DNA of 64,000 nucleotides from JAGLON01 sp041394985 (GCA_041394985.1 JAWLBI010000001.1:3782001-3846000); one strand, 5' to 3'. Numbered from the stretch's first letter, positions 8,085-17,482 are shown. The notes: generated by a model not told the origin, from the letters alone. Made by a program: numbers and translations.

Positions 8085-9200
8085 TCACGATAGACTTTGT
8101 TTACACGGCAGTTTTTCCGCGGCGGGGAGGCTGCCGTCAAAATACGAGCGAAGCGCCGCATCGGTCAAGCAGTATCCCCAATTGATTAATTTACCCTGTT
8201 CATCTTCATTAAACTTATTCAGGCGCGTGCGAATCCTTGCGATTGCCTGCGTCGTTGCGTTATACGTTGCGAGGGCCGGCGACAGATTGTTTTTGGCCAG
8301 CGGATATTCGTCGATATTGGTTCCGATCCCCCAGTAGGCGCCTTTTTTGACTTTATCCGCATAGTCCGCTATTAATGACACCATGCGGAGGGCTCGCACC
8401 TGCTCTGACATGATATCGAGGGTTCGCTTGGTGCGCATGATTTGACTCCAGCGACTGGCGAGCATTTTTCGGTCCGGTGAGAACGGGGCGCCGGCGTCGC
8501 TGACAAAAATGGTGTCGCACATTCTGACAAGGCGGGTCAATCCCAGATTATCGTATACGCCGCCGTCAACCAGCCACATCGTCGACTTGAGGTATTCATC
8601 ATCGAAATAATCGGCGATGTCACTCTTTATCCATGCACCGGGATCGACTTTCAGTTTTACCGGACACAGCGGCGGCGGGAAGGCGCTCGATGCGGCCACC
8701 GCCACAGCCAGCGGTATTTTCGGGCTCTTAATAATGCCCAGATGATATTCTCCGAGATAGCCTCTCGTGAATCGCACGCTGGCGCCGGATTGCATGCTCG
8801 TGGAATAAATCGTGAATTTCGGCGTTCCCTCGGTTCCGGGCAAATCCTGCAGGGTGGCATTGCCGAAGAGGTGTTTCCGATATTTATTGATTAAAAGCTC
8901 ACTCGGTCTTCGAAAGGGATTGATAATGCCGCCCAGAATCGTACCGACGTCTATCGTGCGACTGCAGAATTTCCTGACCGGTTCGACGATGACGGAATCA
9001 TAATTGGCGGCGACGTTCTGATCGTTAAATTCCAGCGCATTCCATTTCAAACCCAAATAGGCCGAGAGAATCGACCCTCCGGATACGCTTGTAATTTCGT
9101 TGATTCCGCGCAATAGACCTAATTCATTGATTCGCATAATGGAGCCGACATGAAACAGTGTCGCCCGGAATCCGCCCCCGGATAATGCCAAACCAATCAT
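8085..9200 (-). CDS. Patatin-like phospholipase
   Basis: The 371-residue protein has the patatin fold signatures: an oxyanion Gly-rich loop at residues 7-19 (SGGGFRATLFHVG), nucleophile S40 in SVSGGS (the first Gly of GxSxG is replaced by Ser, as in some bacterial members) and the catalytic Asp D212 in LVDGGVYDNLG. The Ser-Asp dyad is therefore intact, and acyl-ester hydrolysis of membrane lipids is expected. There is no signal peptide, so it is probably cytoplasmic, like CapV-type effectors. It is the first gene of the four-gene operon; GGGGGAA lies just upstream of the ATG. Membrane damage under control of the downstream caspase-like protease is an attractive but unproven model. Confidence 0.9.
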   Translation of the reverse strand: MIGLALSGGGFRATLFHVGSIMRINELGLLRGINEITSVSGGSILSAYLGLKWNALEFNDQNVAANYDSVIVEPVRKFCSRTIDVGTILGGIINPFRRPSELLINKYRKHLFGNATLQDLPGTEGTPKFTIYSTSMQSGASVRFTRGYLGEYHLGIIKSPKIPLAVAVAASSAFPPPLCPVKLKVDPGAWIKSDIADYFDDEYLKSTMWLVDGGVYDNLGLTRLVRMCDTIFVSDAGAPFSPDRKMLASRWSQIMRTKRTLDIMSEQVRALRMVSLIADYADKVKKGAYWGIGTNIDEYPLAKNNLSPALATYNATTQAIARIRTRLNKFNEDEQGKLINWGYCLTDAALRSYFDGSLPAAEKLPCKQSLS

Positions 9201-9533
9201 GGGTTCCCCCTATAGCTATGATGTGACGAAATGACTTCGGCCCCGAAATACTGAGCCGGAGTCAACAGAATATATCAACCGGGGATTATGAGCATTTCAG
9301 GATAAAATCATGATGTTGATACGAAGCGGGAAATGTTCTCTCCCCCATCGGGATATGCCACAGACAATGTTAGGATGTCTTTTATATTATTACGACGATT
9401 TACGGAATATTGTCAAGAAATAATTGCAAAAAGTCGCTTCCGCCGGTATGAGCGCCTTTTCGCTGAAACTGAACTCCCACTATCGGTTTTTGATTGGGAT
9501 TCCCGGAAAGCAATCCCAATCACATTATTACAT
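9201..9533. other. Intergenic region upstream of the patatin operon
   Basis: This 333-base stretch lies between the 5' end of the patatin operon and the 3' end of the minus-strand secreted-protein gene. It must contain the operon promoter on the minus strand. I see TTGA-like boxes around 9265-9285 but no convincing -35/-10 pair. Apart from the hairpin at 9491-9522, no gene is evident. Confidence 0.5.
9491..9522 (-). terminator. Strong hairpin downstream of the secreted-protein gene
   Basis: An 11-bp perfect stem (TGATTGGGATT with AATCCCAATCA, loop of 10) lies 11 bases beyond the stop of the gene at 9534-11753. In the gene's direction there is no U tract after it, so it may act as an RNA-stabilising 3' hairpin rather than a classical intrinsic terminator. 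Confidence 0.5.
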
Positions 9534-11753
9534 TTACTTCAACAGCATCATCTTTTTCGTGCGTGAGCGGTCATCGAATGTGACTTGGTAGAAATAGACG
9601 CCCGACGCGACTTCCTTTCCGCTCGCATCACAGCCATCCCATTCGACCTGATGCTCTCCCGCCGGCTGCCGCTCGTCGATGAGTGCGGCAACTTGTTGCC
9701 CGAGTATATTCAAAATCGTTACCTTGACCGCCGAAAAATACGGCAATCGGTAAGATATCACGGTCGTCGGATTGAACGGGTTGGGGTAGTTTTGGGAAAC
9801 GGCAAAAGTATTCGGCACAACCGGCGTCTCGCCATCGCCGACAGCGGTGCCGTGGTCATAGGGATCGAAGGCATACACACGATCGCTGCGCAGAACTACG
9901 GCCGTCTTTTCGGCAACCGCAAATGATCGGTGCGATCCGGCCGGTATCAATTCCACCCATCCCTCGTCAAGACCATTGAAAGCATAAAAGCGGGCATAAT
10001 AATCGGCGGCAATCTGGCCGGTCGCCAAGCCTATTGAGCCGGTATCGTAGACAACATATGGGGCGGCATCGATTTTGACCTGTGACCAATTGCCCGAGTG
10101 CACGCTATAGCCATAGATCGTGCTGTCGGTTTCATCGAATGTCACCAGCGAATTTGCACCGAGACCAGAAGTCTGGAGCCGGAAATTCTTTTGGAAGATG
10201 GCCGCCCGAGTCGCATCGTGGATATATGAAAGATCATCGGTCGTCACATAGCCCAGATTATTCTTAATCCGAGCGCTGGGGAACACGCCGCCGGGAAACG
10301 GCACTTCAGAAAAGCCGTTTTGATAGCCGGAATAAAACAGGAAATTGTCGCCGACATCGGCGAGATACTGGTCGGCGGTGACATAATCGCTTCCGACCGG
10401 ACCATCGACCGCATGCGATTGCCAGGTATCATCATCCGCATAATAAACGTAGACGGTGGCGGGATCGCTGCCGACATCGTATCTGGTGAGTGCGATCCAA
10501 TTATGGCCTGCCCTGAAATTCTTTGTTTTGGAGTGCATCAGGGCCGTATATTTGCCGAGATTCGATTCTACATCGTATCCCCAGGCACGAGTACTGTCAT
10601 AGACAGCCACGGCTCGCCCGGCAGTCGTGTAACCGCTCGTAGTGCTTTTATATGCGATGTCAGTATTTTGCTGCAGGTAGGTACCGGAATGCCCTCGATA
10701 AAACAGAAATCTCCAGTAATCGGTATCTCGCTCCAGCCAGTTGTCGACGCTGAAGCGGCCAGCGACAATGCCATTGCCGTAATAGAGATCGGCATCCCAA
10801 TCGAATACAATGTAATCATCGGTCCAGTGGCCGAGATAGGTATCGTAGCCGTAGAACGTACAGGTAACGGTCACATACGGCGTAACCGGAATGCGGTGGC
10901 CGGTCAGGTAGGTCGTATATTCGTGGCAATTGTGATTTCCTATCCAGCCGCCGGTCATCGATTCGGTCACTTCATCGAGGTGGACGCTGAATGTGTCGAA
11001 TTGATTATCAAAGGCGCTGTAGCCTATAAGGCAGTAATCTTCGCCGTTCCCCATATCTATCTGATGGGCATATCCGTGATCCTGTGCATCGCTGAAATAA
11101 TACCCGCCCGGCGTCATCGTATTGAACGACTGCGTATGAGTGCTGTAAACGATGCTGGTATTCGGGTCGGGATATGTTTGATGCAGGATCGTCGCGAAAT
11201 AGTCTTCCTTCGCCCAGGAGCGGCTGTAGGTGAATCCCACCGGGGGACTAAATCCGTACGAAACCCACTCCCCTACGGCCGCATCGAAGATATACACGTA
11301 TTGGTCGGTGAGGAAATAGGCGATGCGGTCGCTGCACCCGAAGCCATCCTGCCCCGGCATGGCGCCGGAACCGAACGGCGTCCCGATATAGGTGAGCGTA
11401 TCCCATTCCGCCAATTCGGCGCTGTATCCGAAGATGATATTGTCGGAAAAATACATCGCGATATCGCCTTTGATAAAGCGGTAATCGGTTTCCGAGTGGG
11501 TCTGCGGCGCTCCGAGGTCAATATCGAGCCATTCTCCGATATTGATGTCGAAGAGCAGAAGATGGCTTTTAGATGGGGCCGAAACGAGAATGAGGCCATC
11601 GCCTCGCTGGTACGACGGGACGGAAGAGGTAAAATCATCGAGGTCATGCTCAACCCATCGGCCGGCCTGCGCCAATATCGGCTGTGCGGTGAAAAAACAC
11701 GCGCACAAACTCAGGAGCAAAATCGCCCGGTAAAGGTTCGATAGAGTTTTCAT
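9534..11753 (-). CDS. Secreted protein with FCB-type C-terminal sorting domain
   Basis: The 739-residue protein begins with a signal peptide (LYRAILLLSLCACFFTAQPI, probable cleavage after AQA). The body consists of Tyr/Trp/Asp-rich repeated segments of about 50 residues (strings such as DNIIFGYSAELAEWDTLTY), suggesting a beta-propeller. The last ~85 residues are the conserved FCB-type domain: QNYPNPFNPTT, VTILNILGQQV, VEWDGCDASGKEVASGVYFY and a basic end (KKMMLLK). In related bacteria such domains target proteins to the cell surface through a type IX-like pathway or form a FlgD-like Ig fold. No enzymatic motif is visible, and it has no obvious functional link to its neighbours. Confidence 0.85.
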   Translation of the reverse strand: MKTLSNLYRAILLLSLCACFFTAQPILAQAGRWVEHDLDDFTSSVPSYQRGDGLILVSAPSKSHLLLFDINIGEWLDIDLGAPQTHSETDYRFIKGDIAMYFSDNIIFGYSAELAEWDTLTYIGTPFGSGAMPGQDGFGCSDRIAYFLTDQYVYIFDAAVGEWVSYGFSPPVGFTYSRSWAKEDYFATILHQTYPDPNTSIVYSTHTQSFNTMTPGGYYFSDAQDHGYAHQIDMGNGEDYCLIGYSAFDNQFDTFSVHLDEVTESMTGGWIGNHNCHEYTTYLTGHRIPVTPYVTVTCTFYGYDTYLGHWTDDYIVFDWDADLYYGNGIVAGRFSVDNWLERDTDYWRFLFYRGHSGTYLQQNTDIAYKSTTSGYTTAGRAVAVYDSTRAWGYDVESNLGKYTALMHSKTKNFRAGHNWIALTRYDVGSDPATVYVYYADDDTWQSHAVDGPVGSDYVTADQYLADVGDNFLFYSGYQNGFSEVPFPGGVFPSARIKNNLGYVTTDDLSYIHDATRAAIFQKNFRLQTSGLGANSLVTFDETDSTIYGYSVHSGNWSQVKIDAAPYVVYDTGSIGLATGQIAADYYARFYAFNGLDEGWVELIPAGSHRSFAVAEKTAVVLRSDRVYAFDPYDHGTAVGDGETPVVPNTFAVSQNYPNPFNPTTVISYRLPYFSAVKVTILNILGQQVAALIDERQPAGEHQVEWDGCDASGKEVASGVYFYQVTFDDRSRTKKMMLLK

Positions 11754-11962
11754 GACAAATAATCCGGATAAAGGTTAAATTACGAGCATTCTTCCCTTAG
11801 ATATGATAATAATACACAATTTTGTCCAGATTCGCAACATAAGATTGGGCGGACAAGACATCTATTACATTGTTACTATAGTTACATAGGAATCCCGAGA
11901 TCACTTTTAAATCATCGAATTCGCTTTTTATGTTTTCATATTCAAAGATTGTGTTTTAGATA

Positions 11963-11991
11963 TTGACATTAGTCTCCAGTACCTGTTATAT
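11963..11991 (+). promoter_or_regulatory. Consensus sigma-70-type promoter
   Basis: TTGACA (11963-11968) and TTATAT (11986-11991) are separated by exactly 17 bases and lie about 50 bases upstream of the start of the TIR-like gene at 12041. This is the clearest promoter in the window and implies constitutive, autonomous transcription of that single gene. Confidence 0.7.
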
Positions 11992-12040
11992 TATTTATAT
12001 CATTTTTATTTACTATGCCTATAAAATAGGAGAGAATGTT

Positions 12041-12988
12041 ATGGGAATTTATCCAAAGTCTTATTTTGAGGCTAATGATATTAAGACAATGCCGGGAAAA
12101 TGCTTTATAATAATGCCATTTGGCGAGGAATATGATGAAATATATCATGAGATATTAAAGGAGTGTCTTGAGGAGTATAGTTTTAACTGCATTAGAGCCG
12201 ATGAATTATATGGCTCAAAACCTATAATTGAAGATATCCTTGCTCAAATTGAATCATCTGATTTAGTAATTGCAGATCTAACGAACAAAAACCCCAACGT
12301 ATTTTACGAATTGGGAATTACACATTCAAGAAAAGATAATGATCATGTCATTTTAATATCTCAAAAATTAGACGATGTCCCATTTGACTTAAGGCCTTAT
12401 AGAATAATAATATACAACACATCTATATCTGGCATTAAAAGCTTCAGGACTCAATTACAATCAGCCTTATTAGAGTTTAGATTAAGACCACTACATTGGA
12501 GTGGTAGTAATTGGATTCCAATTTCTCCGATTTGGTATATTGAAGATAATAGCAGTCTGGCAACAAAAATCCCAGGACATAAGGAAATCCCACTAATTTT
12601 TTGCGCGGAGAAAATAAATCAGGAGGAGCTAGATATTTCATTGTCCGCAATATCAAATGGTCCTGAAATAAACATTATGTTTTTTTCAAATGGTAAAGAG
12701 AGATTTTCGGGATATCATTTGTGGTTCTGGCATTCAGGTGTTAAACTTCGCCGATTGGCCGATGAAGTTAAACTAAATCCTGAATTCAAAATGGCGAAAA
12801 ATTGTCCATATCAAATTAGAATTAAATACAAGAGTGGTTTTATCAAAGTTGAAATTGACCATCATGCGGTTCTTGAATATCATGATGATGATCCTTTGCA
12901 TCATAAGCGAGGCCTAGAATACATAGGTTTTAATACTTCTGGCTCTAAAGAAGATTGTGTGATATTTCAGTCTTTTGAGATTATTTAG
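12041..12988 (+). CDS. TIR / nucleoside deoxyribosyltransferase-like protein with C-terminal beta-sandwich
   Basis: Residues 18-145 match the TIR-like/nucleoside 2-deoxyribosyltransferase-like fold: first strand CFIIMPFGEEYD, then IEDILAQIESSDLVIADLT and NPNVFYELGITHS, with E90 in the position of the catalytic Glu. Such domains cleave N-glycosidic bonds of nucleotides, in several defence systems NAD. The remaining ~165 residues are beta-rich and resemble a concanavalin-like/DUF1080-type sandwich (YHLWFWHSGVKLRRL, IRIKYKSGFIKVEID). I chose the ATG at 12041, with TAGGAGAG upstream, over a start at 11963 that would put the promoter inside the gene. Composition is far more AT-rich than both flanks, suggesting horizontal acquisition. 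It is monocistronic. Confidence 0.75.
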   Translation: MGIYPKSYFEANDIKTMPGKCFIIMPFGEEYDEIYHEILKECLEEYSFNCIRADELYGSKPIIEDILAQIESSDLVIADLTNKNPNVFYELGITHSRKDNDHVILISQKLDDVPFDLRPYRIIIYNTSISGIKSFRTQLQSALLEFRLRPLHWSGSNWIPISPIWYIEDNSSLATKIPGHKEIPLIFCAEKINQEELDISLSAISNGPEINIMFFSNGKERFSGYHLWFWHSGVKLRRLADEVKLNPEFKMAKNCPYQIRIKYKSGFIKVEIDHHAVLEYHDDDPLHHKRGLEYIGFNTSGSKEDCVIFQSFEII

Positions 12989-13033
12989 GCTGTGCCCCAT
13001 CCCAAAAAGGACGGAGCACTAATACACTACTGT

Positions 13034-14134
13034 CTATATCGTAAATTTGCCGTTGCGGTAGATGACCTTGCCGTCGGCCTTGATTTCGCTGTCTTTTTTC
13101 AGATTACAGACCATGTCCCAGTGAATCGAGCTCTTGTTCACACCGCCTGCTTCCGGAATCGAGGCCCCGACCGCAAGATGGCAGGTACCGCCGATTTTCT
13201 CGTCGAAGAGAATATTGCCGGTGTGGCGCGTGATATTGTAATTGGTGCCGATGGCGATTTCGCCGACGCGGCGGGCCTGCTTGTCGGTATTCAGAAGCGC
13301 CGTGAGGTAATCCTGATCCTTGTCGGCAGATTCCGTAACGACGAGTCCCTTCTTGAATTCCAGTCGCACATTTTCGACTCGGCGGCCGACATAAATTGCC
13401 GGATATGAGAAATTGATGACGCCCTCGGCGGTGTCCTCGATCGGGCTGGTGAAGATTTCACCATCGGGGAAATTTTCGGTGCCGTGGCAGGAAATCCACT
13501 TGCGGCCTTTGACGCGCATCTTGAGATCCGTGCCGGGGGCCTGAATGTGCAGATGATTGGTCCGGTTGAGAATCTTGACGATGCGCATCTGTTCCTTTTC
13601 GACGCTCTTCCAGTGTTTGACCGGATCGCGATCTTCCACATGCCCGGCGGAATAGACGAAGTTTTCGTATTCCGTCAGCGACATGTCGGCTTCCTGGGCA
13701 TCGGCCGGGGTCGGATACTGCGTCCCGACCCAGCTGATTTCGCCATCACCGATTCGCTTGAAATAGCGCTGCATGAGCGGCTTGTAGGCGGCTCGCTGCA
13801 TGGCGATCTGTTTGGGATCGACTCCGGCGAGGTAGCGCGTATTGTCGCTGGCCCAGACATTGAACAGGCAATCGATTTTATTGATTTCGGCTTTCGCGAT
13901 CGGGTTGATGAATTCCAGCTGATGCTTCTTGCCTTGCTTATACAGGATTTCCTCGCATTGCGGGACACGCACCTGCATGTATGGATAGGCTTGCGCCTTG
14001 ATGACTTCTTCGTAGATGGCGATCATCAGCGGCAGGCCGGGTTTTTCTCCCTGGATTTTGACCAGTTGGCCTTTTTTGACTTTTACCGAATAGTGCACCA
14101 GAATTTGCGCCAGTTTTTGAATCCGGGTATCCAT
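13034..14134 (-). CDS. Aminopeptidase, M29 (thermophilic aminopeptidase) family
   Basis: This 366-residue protein has the M29 layout: an N-terminal alpha/beta domain (IQKLAQILVHYSVKVKKGQL, typical for the family) and a C-terminal metal-binding domain. Candidate dinuclear metal ligands are the Glu in FDEKIGGT, the His in GTCHLAVG and the His/Asp pair in SSIHWDMV. It removes N-terminal residues from cytoplasmic peptides. The ATG at 14134 (MDTRIQKL) fits the family N-terminus; an upstream ATG at 14188 adds 18 unlike residues. It converges with the TIR-like gene (45 bases between stops) and stands alone. Confidence 0.9.
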   Translation of the reverse strand: MDTRIQKLAQILVHYSVKVKKGQLVKIQGEKPGLPLMIAIYEEVIKAQAYPYMQVRVPQCEEILYKQGKKHQLEFINPIAKAEINKIDCLFNVWASDNTRYLAGVDPKQIAMQRAAYKPLMQRYFKRIGDGEISWVGTQYPTPADAQEADMSLTEYENFVYSAGHVEDRDPVKHWKSVEKEQMRIVKILNRTNHLHIQAPGTDLKMRVKGRKWISCHGTENFPDGEIFTSPIEDTAEGVINFSYPAIYVGRRVENVRLEFKKGLVVTESADKDQDYLTALLNTDKQARRVGEIAIGTNYNITRHTGNILFDEKIGGTCHLAVGASIPEAGGVNKSSIHWDMVCNLKKDSEIKADGKVIYRNGKFTI

Positions 14135-14344
14135 GAGTGATCTTAGTCCTTTCTCGATAATCCCGCAATAGACTGCGGGCAATGTCATTATTAATGCGCT
14201 AAGATAATAAAATTCTCGCTCGGAGGAAATAAATAAAGCGAGATTGACATGAAGTCAATTGGCCGAGATTAACTGATGAAATATACCTCTTGTCAAAATA
14301 TAGCCGATGTGGGTCATGAAATCGGATATACACATCACCAATGT

Positions 14345-15295
14345 CTATTTCAATTCATTGGGTCTTAGTCTGTCGATAATATCTGCTGAGACCCAATAGA
14401 TATCATGATCGGCAGTGAAAAAGAGGTACCGACCATCCGGGGACATTATCGGAAATCCCTGTATCCAGAATGGCATAGGTTGTTGAAGAATTAGTTGGGG
14501 TTCGGTCCATGTGTCGTCAGGACGATGAAAACTGACCATAAGATCTCGTTGCTTTCCGGAACAAAACAGAATATAGCTTTCATCAGGTGCAATGAAAGGA
14601 TATGTGCCTTCCAGGCCGGGAATGAGTTTCTCCGGTTTAGTAAATCCTCCATTTTCAGTGCGCAATCTGACGATGCCTGAGGCATATAAGGCGCCACTGC
14701 CGGATGCGCTCACTGATATCCCGGCATTGCTCATCTCAAATTCAACGTCCAGTGGCTTCGGCTCTCCCCATTGGCCGGAATCGGTTCTTTCGGATATCCA
14801 GATCGCAACCTCTCCGGGAGAATCGGCCCCTTGGCCGGGTCTTTTCGATTGAAAATAGAGAGTATTGCCATCAGGAGACATTTGCGGAAGACGGTCCATA
14901 TATACTCCGGAAAAGGACACTATCTGTGGTGTCGTCCAAAAGCCATCCAGTTGACTGGTGTACATAATCGAGGGAATACCATTGAGTATTCTGGTGAAAT
15001 AAAACTCTTTTCCATCGGGTGAGAATGTACAGCCGTGCTCATTGAGTTCTGACGATATCATTTCCGGCGCAAACAATACGGGCGATTCTCCCGGCGGCTC
15101 CTGGCCAAGATATGATCCGGTGAGTTTGAAAGTATCGTTCGCTTGCGCGAACAAATCAAAGGCGAAGATCAGTAAGATACTAATAGCAACTAGTACTTTT
15201 CCCACTAGATTTACTCCCAGTCTTTTTCGCGTATTAGAGATTGTTTCGTATTGTAAATCATCGTCCATTCCAGGTCTTATTGCCGTGATCGACAC
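14345..15295 (-). CDS. TolB-like PD40 beta-propeller protein
   Basis: The 316-residue protein has one hydrophobic segment near the N-terminus (about residues 31-50, LVAISILLIFAFDLFA), acting as a signal peptide or anchor. It is followed by at least four WD40-like PD40 units with the FSPDGKEFYF, MSPDGNTLYF, APDESYILF and MSPDGRYLFF consensus, so it is an extracytoplasmic beta-propeller. The start is uncertain: an ATG at 15268 would shorten the N-tail by 9 residues. It is divergently oriented from the rhodanese gene. No enzymatic domain is attached and the ligand is unknown. Confidence 0.8.
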   Translation of the reverse strand: MSITAIRPGMDDDLQYETISNTRKRLGVNLVGKVLVAISILLIFAFDLFAQANDTFKLTGSYLGQEPPGESPVLFAPEMISSELNEHGCTFSPDGKEFYFTRILNGIPSIMYTSQLDGFWTTPQIVSFSGVYMDRLPQMSPDGNTLYFQSKRPGQGADSPGEVAIWISERTDSGQWGEPKPLDVEFEMSNAGISVSASGSGALYASGIVRLRTENGGFTKPEKLIPGLEGTYPFIAPDESYILFCSGKQRDLMVSFHRPDDTWTEPQLILQQPMPFWIQGFPIMSPDGRYLFFTADHDIYWVSADIIDRLRPNELK

Positions 15296-15481
15296 AAATT
15301 GAAGTCAGGCAATTATTCAGTACACTAAGATAATGAAATATCCAAACGCTGGAAATAACCAAATAGGATTGCGACTCAATACCGGCAACAATATTGGCCC
15401 GGTCACTCCCTTTTACTATCTGCGTAACCTTTTCACTATCGATACGTAATCAAGGCATAACCACTTCACATGGAGAATACT

Positions 15482-16432
15482 ATGTCTATGTATTATCGCC
15501 CGATCGTATTCCTGATGCTTCTTGTATCGTTGACGCTTTTGACTTCTATAGGCTTATCGCAATCACAATCCTCCTCCGCTGCCTCGGACAACATGGGAAC
15601 CCTTGTTTCAACCGGATGGCTCAGCCAGCACCTCAATGATCCGAATCTGGTCGTACTCGACTGCACCGTCCTCATGAAACCCGGGGAAAAGGGAGGCATG
15701 CGAGCCGAGAGCGGCCGCGCTGAATATGAGAAAAGCCACATTCCTTCGGCCGGCTTTGCCGACCTTTTGGGTGACCTCCGTGATGTCAACAGCCCGATGG
15801 GTTTTGCTCTACCGACACCGGAGCAGTTTTGCGCGGCGATGGGTGCATTAGGAGTCGGAAATGATTCCCGAGTCGTATTGTATGATGGATTCAATTCGGT
15901 TTGGGCGGCTCGTGTATGGTGGATGCTGCGATGGGTGGGATTTGATAATGCGGCAATACTGGATGGTGGAATGGCTGCATGGACTGCGGAGAAGCGACCG
16001 GTATCGGCAGAGCCGGTGAGTGTAAAGCCGAAACAACTGACGCCGCATGTTCGGCCGCAAGTTATTGCTTACAAAGATGAAGTGTTCAAGGCTATTAATG
16101 ACAAGAAGGTACATCTCGTTGATGCGATGATGGAACCACATTATCGCGGAGAGATGGCCTTGTATGGTCGTCCCGGCCATATTCCCGGCGCGGTAAATGT
16201 CTCTGCATTGGGGCTTCTGGATACATCGATGCACTATAAACCGAAAGACGAACTTGGTGCAATGTTTACCTTTGATAAAAAGGAGCGAGCCATTACTTAT
16301 TGTGGAGCGGGAGTCGCGGCGTCATCGGTCGCGTTCGCCATGTACCGCCTCGGATACACGGATGTTGCGGTCTATATGGCATCTTTGCAGGAGTGGGCTG
16401 CCGATCCGGCCAATCCGCTCGTGGTCGATTAG
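15482..16432 (+). CDS. Exported thiosulfate/3-mercaptopyruvate sulfurtransferase
   Basis: After a signal peptide (MYYRPIVFLMLLVSLTLLTS), two rhodanese domains follow: an inactive N-terminal one (VLYDGFNSVWAARVWWML, ILDGGMAAW) and a catalytic C-terminal one with the active cysteine in TYCGAGVAASS. This is the two-domain architecture of thiosulfate:cyanide and mercaptopyruvate sulfurtransferases, here located in the periplasm. I chose the ATG at 15482 because GGAG at 15472-15475 precedes it at 6 bases; an ATG at 15470 overlaps that ribosome site. It is a single gene convergent with the MDR gene. Confidence 0.9.
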   Translation: MSMYYRPIVFLMLLVSLTLLTSIGLSQSQSSSAASDNMGTLVSTGWLSQHLNDPNLVVLDCTVLMKPGEKGGMRAESGRAEYEKSHIPSAGFADLLGDLRDVNSPMGFALPTPEQFCAAMGALGVGNDSRVVLYDGFNSVWAARVWWMLRWVGFDNAAILDGGMAAWTAEKRPVSAEPVSVKPKQLTPHVRPQVIAYKDEVFKAINDKKVHLVDAMMEPHYRGEMALYGRPGHIPGAVNVSALGLLDTSMHYKPKDELGAMFTFDKKERAITYCGAGVAASSVAFAMYRLGYTDVAVYMASLQEWAADPANPLVVD

Positions 16433-16453
16433 CATTTATTTTATCGATTGGAT

Positions 16454-16476
16454 GGCCTATCAACTTGTGGTAGGCC
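16454..16476. terminator. Hairpin between convergent genes
   Basis: GGCCTATC and GGTAGGCC form an 8-bp stem (one G-U pair) with a 7-base loop between the converging rhodanese and MDR stops. The tails are T-rich but have no long T run, so it is a weak bidirectional terminator candidate. Confidence 0.45.
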
Positions 16477-16510
16477 CTCGATTTCATTACGACTATATAG
16501 GAAGTATCGA

Positions 16511-17482
16511 TTACTCGATAAAGGTAATTACGACTTTTCCCCGAGCGTGTCCATCTTCGACATATTGGATCGCCTGAGGAGTCTCGGCCAGGGAGTATTT
16601 CCTGTCTATAACAGGCGTTACTTTACCGGTCTCTAACATTTCCCGGATAAAAACCAAATCTGCCTGATTGATATTCGCCATGAATGAAGTGACTGTTTTG
16701 TTTTTCATCTTTGCGATCAGTGGATTGAAAACCATCGCCTGCACAATGCTTCCGGTCGATGAGGAACCGCCGATTCCGACGTAAATGCCGCCTGTTTTCA
16801 GTGCGCGTAAGATTTTATTCATAGAGTAAAATGCGGCGTTGTCTACTATCAGATCGTACACCTGCCCGGTCAGCCAGAACTTGTCCTTCGTATAATCGAT
16901 CACATGGTCGGCGCCGATCGATCGAACCATTTCCATGTTTTTTCCGCTGCATACTCCTGTTACCTGAGCTCCCAGCGCCTTGGCAATCTGTATCGCGAAT
17001 GTACCCACGCCGCCGGATGCGCCGTTAATCAAGACATGTTGTCCAGCTTGCAGTCGCCCCTGATCGCGGAGTGCCTGCAATGCGGTAATGGCGGCAATCG
17101 GCACTGCTGCTGCCTGTTCAAAAGTCATAGATGCCGGTTTGAGAGTCACGCGGCTTTCATGAATGCGCATATATTCCGCGAAGCTTCCCATACCGGCTCC
17201 AAAAACCTCGTCTCCGACCTTGAATTGAGTAACATTCTTCCCAACTGCTTCGACCCGACCGCACAAATCGGCCCCGAGTATCGAGTGCTTTGGTGTCATG
17301 ACACCAAAACCCATCAGGCGAACCAGAAAAGGCACTCCCCGCAGAACATGCCAATCAAGCGGGTTTACCGCCGCCGCACACACTTTGACCAGTACATCAT
17401 TGTCACCCGGAACCGGCTTATCTAGTTCCTTCAGTTTGAGGATATCGGCTGACCCATACTTGGTGCGGAAGATTGCTTTCAT
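16511..17482 (-). CDS. NAD(P)-dependent MDR-family reductase (quinone oxidoreductase-like)
   Basis: The 323-residue protein has the GroES-like N-terminal domain (ILGADLCGRVEAVGKNVTQF, VGDEVFGAG) and the Rossmann domain with nucleotide loop INGASGGVGTFAIQIAK and the segment GADHVIDYTKD. The cysteines of the structural zinc lobe are absent, which places it with zinc-free quinone oxidoreductase/enoyl reductase-type MDR enzymes. It probably reduces quinones or activated alkenes with NADPH. The ATG at 17482 gives the family-standard start MKAIFRTKYG. It is monocistronic, with no functional link visible to its neighbours. Confidence 0.88.
   Translation of the reverse strand: MKAIFRTKYGSADILKLKELDKPVPGDNDVLVKVCAAAVNPLDWHVLRGVPFLVRLMGFGVMTPKHSILGADLCGRVEAVGKNVTQFKVGDEVFGAGMGSFAEYMRIHESRVTLKPASMTFEQAAAVPIAAITALQALRDQGRLQAGQHVLINGASGGVGTFAIQIAKALGAQVTGVCSGKNMEMVRSIGADHVIDYTKDKFWLTGQVYDLIVDNAAFYSMNKILRALKTGGIYVGIGGSSSTGSIVQAMVFNPLIAKMKNKTVTSFMANINQADLVFIREMLETGKVTPVIDRKYSLAETPQAIQYVEDGHARGKVVITFIE

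Noticed and set aside
10320..11744. Long plus-strand reading frame of 474 codons
   Set aside because: It lies entirely antisense to the secreted protein with signal peptide and sorting domain at 9534-11753, and its translation is low-complexity Ile/Gly/Arg-rich without motifs.
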